In this document: positions 6,476 through 7,044 of the stretch, piece by piece
Layout: every line of letters starts with the position of its first letter
How positions within the stretch are numbered: the stretch's first letter is position 1
From: Paracoccaceae bacterium
GTDB lineage: Bacteria > Pseudomonadota > Alphaproteobacteria > Rhodobacterales > Rhodobacteraceae
Direction of reading: 5' to 3'
Length of the DNA: 7,044 nt
Assembly: GCA_006227805.1 (NCBI GenBank)
Contig: SBFT01000193.1
Coordinates: forward strand, 1 to 7,044
The notes under the pieces: generated by a model
Seen by the model: the letters and a program-made list of their open reading frames with translations, nothing else
The model's database searches: none
Told to the model about the DNA's origin: nothing
Made by a program: the position numbers and the translations under genes

Positions 6476-7044
6476 ATGACCCAGAAAATCGCCCTCATTA
6501 CCGGAGCGTCCCGCGGCCTCGGCGCAGCACTTGCCGAGGCGCTTGCGCCATCGCATCACGTCGTCGCCGTCGCCCGCACCGTGGGCGCGCTGGAAGAACT
6601 CGACGACCGCATCAAGGCCAGGGGCGGCGCCGCGACGCTGGCACCCATGGACATCACCGACGCGGGCGCGATGGCGACCTTGTGCCGGGGCATCCATGAC
6701 CGCTGGGGCCATGTCGATCTCTGGGCGCATTGCGCGATCCATGCCGCGCCCCTCTCGCCCGCCGACCATGTGGACGCCAGGGACTGGACGAAATCGGTCA
6801 GTGTCAACGCCAACGCGGTGTCGGTTCTCATTCCCTTCGTCGCCCCCCTGCTGGGCCAGACCGGCACGGCAGTCTTCTTCGACGACCCCGACGCGGTGGG
6901 CGCCGGTTTCCACGGCGCCTATGGTGCCACAAAGGCCGCACAGATGGCGCTGGCGCGGTCCTGGGCGGCCGAGACCCGGCGCACCGGCCCGCAGGTGCGC
7001 ATCCTGACGCCGCGCCCGATGCCCACCGCGCTGCGCGCGCGCTT
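6476..7044 (+). CDS. Divergent short-chain dehydrogenase/reductase (SDR), 3' end cut by window
   Basis: The first 189 codons of a classical-fold SDR, an NAD(P)-dependent oxidoreductase family; the substrate cannot be told. The Rossmann cofactor motif TGASRGLG is at residues 9-16, MDIT at 58-61 (usual adenine-ring Asp), Asn111 in VSVNANA (the usual catalytic Asn), and Tyr149/Lys153 in AYGATKAA (the YxxxK pair). Two usual elements differ. The NNAG motif is replaced by AHCAIHA (84-90), and the position 13 residues before the Tyr, where the catalytic Ser normally lies, is Asp136 in FFDDP. I recall similar FFDDP-type SDRs next to purF in Rhodobacteraceae, so this may be a lineage feature and not damage. 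The ATG at 6476 gives the standard N-terminus, but no good Shine-Dalgarno precedes it. The reading frame is open to the last base. Confidence 0.9.
   Translation, partial: MTQKIALITGASRGLGAALAEALAPSHHVVAVARTVGALEELDDRIKARGGAATLAPMDITDAGAMATLCRGIHDRWGHVDLWAHCAIHAAPLSPADHVDARDWTKSVSVNANAVSVLIPFVAPLLGQTGTAVFFDDPDAVGAGFHGAYGATKAAQMALARSWAAETRRTGPQVRILTPRPMPTALRAR

Overview
The window looks like a short stretch of a Rhodobacteraceae-type alphaproteobacterial chromosome (Paracoccus/Rhodobacter/Roseobacter relatives). It is GC-rich, codon use favours GCC/CTG/GGC, the gene order radA - cvpA - purF is what I recall for that family, and the proteins read like members of it. Both ends are cut inside genes, so it could be a whole metagenomic contig.

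Layout. Bases 1-178 do not seem to belong with the rest: on the minus strand they read as the C-terminal 53 codons of an actinobacterial-type HNH endonuclease (13E12/DUF222 group), rich in CGA codons. At about 176-195 this runs straight into a plus-strand, single-domain PqiA-like membrane protein that lacks its own start (to 628). A convergent minus-strand gene (2141-645) encodes a compact secreted outer-membrane autotransporter: signal peptide, a beta-sandwich-like passenger and a C-terminal barrel ending in Phe. A divergent intergenic region (2142-2366) holds a nested three-tier dyad. Then follow, all on the plus strand, radA (DNA repair ATPase), cvpA (inner-membrane protein), a 102-base gap with three dyads and a possible promoter, purF (first enzyme of purine synthesis), a 94-codon unrecognised gene with a GspC/PilP-like C-terminal segment, and the first 189 codons of a divergent short-chain dehydrogenase cut by the window end.

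How they fit: radA, cvpA, purF, the small gene and the SDR are collinear housekeeping or conserved genes. Hairpins after cvpA, after purF and after the small gene suggest that they are several transcription units or attenuated junctions and not one simple operon. The most notable points are the probable chimeric junction at the left end, the two nested dyads in intergenic regions, the autotransporter architecture, and the SDR that lacks the usual catalytic serine. I see no phage, IS, CRISPR, tRNA or rRNA, and no convincing new defence or metabolic system.
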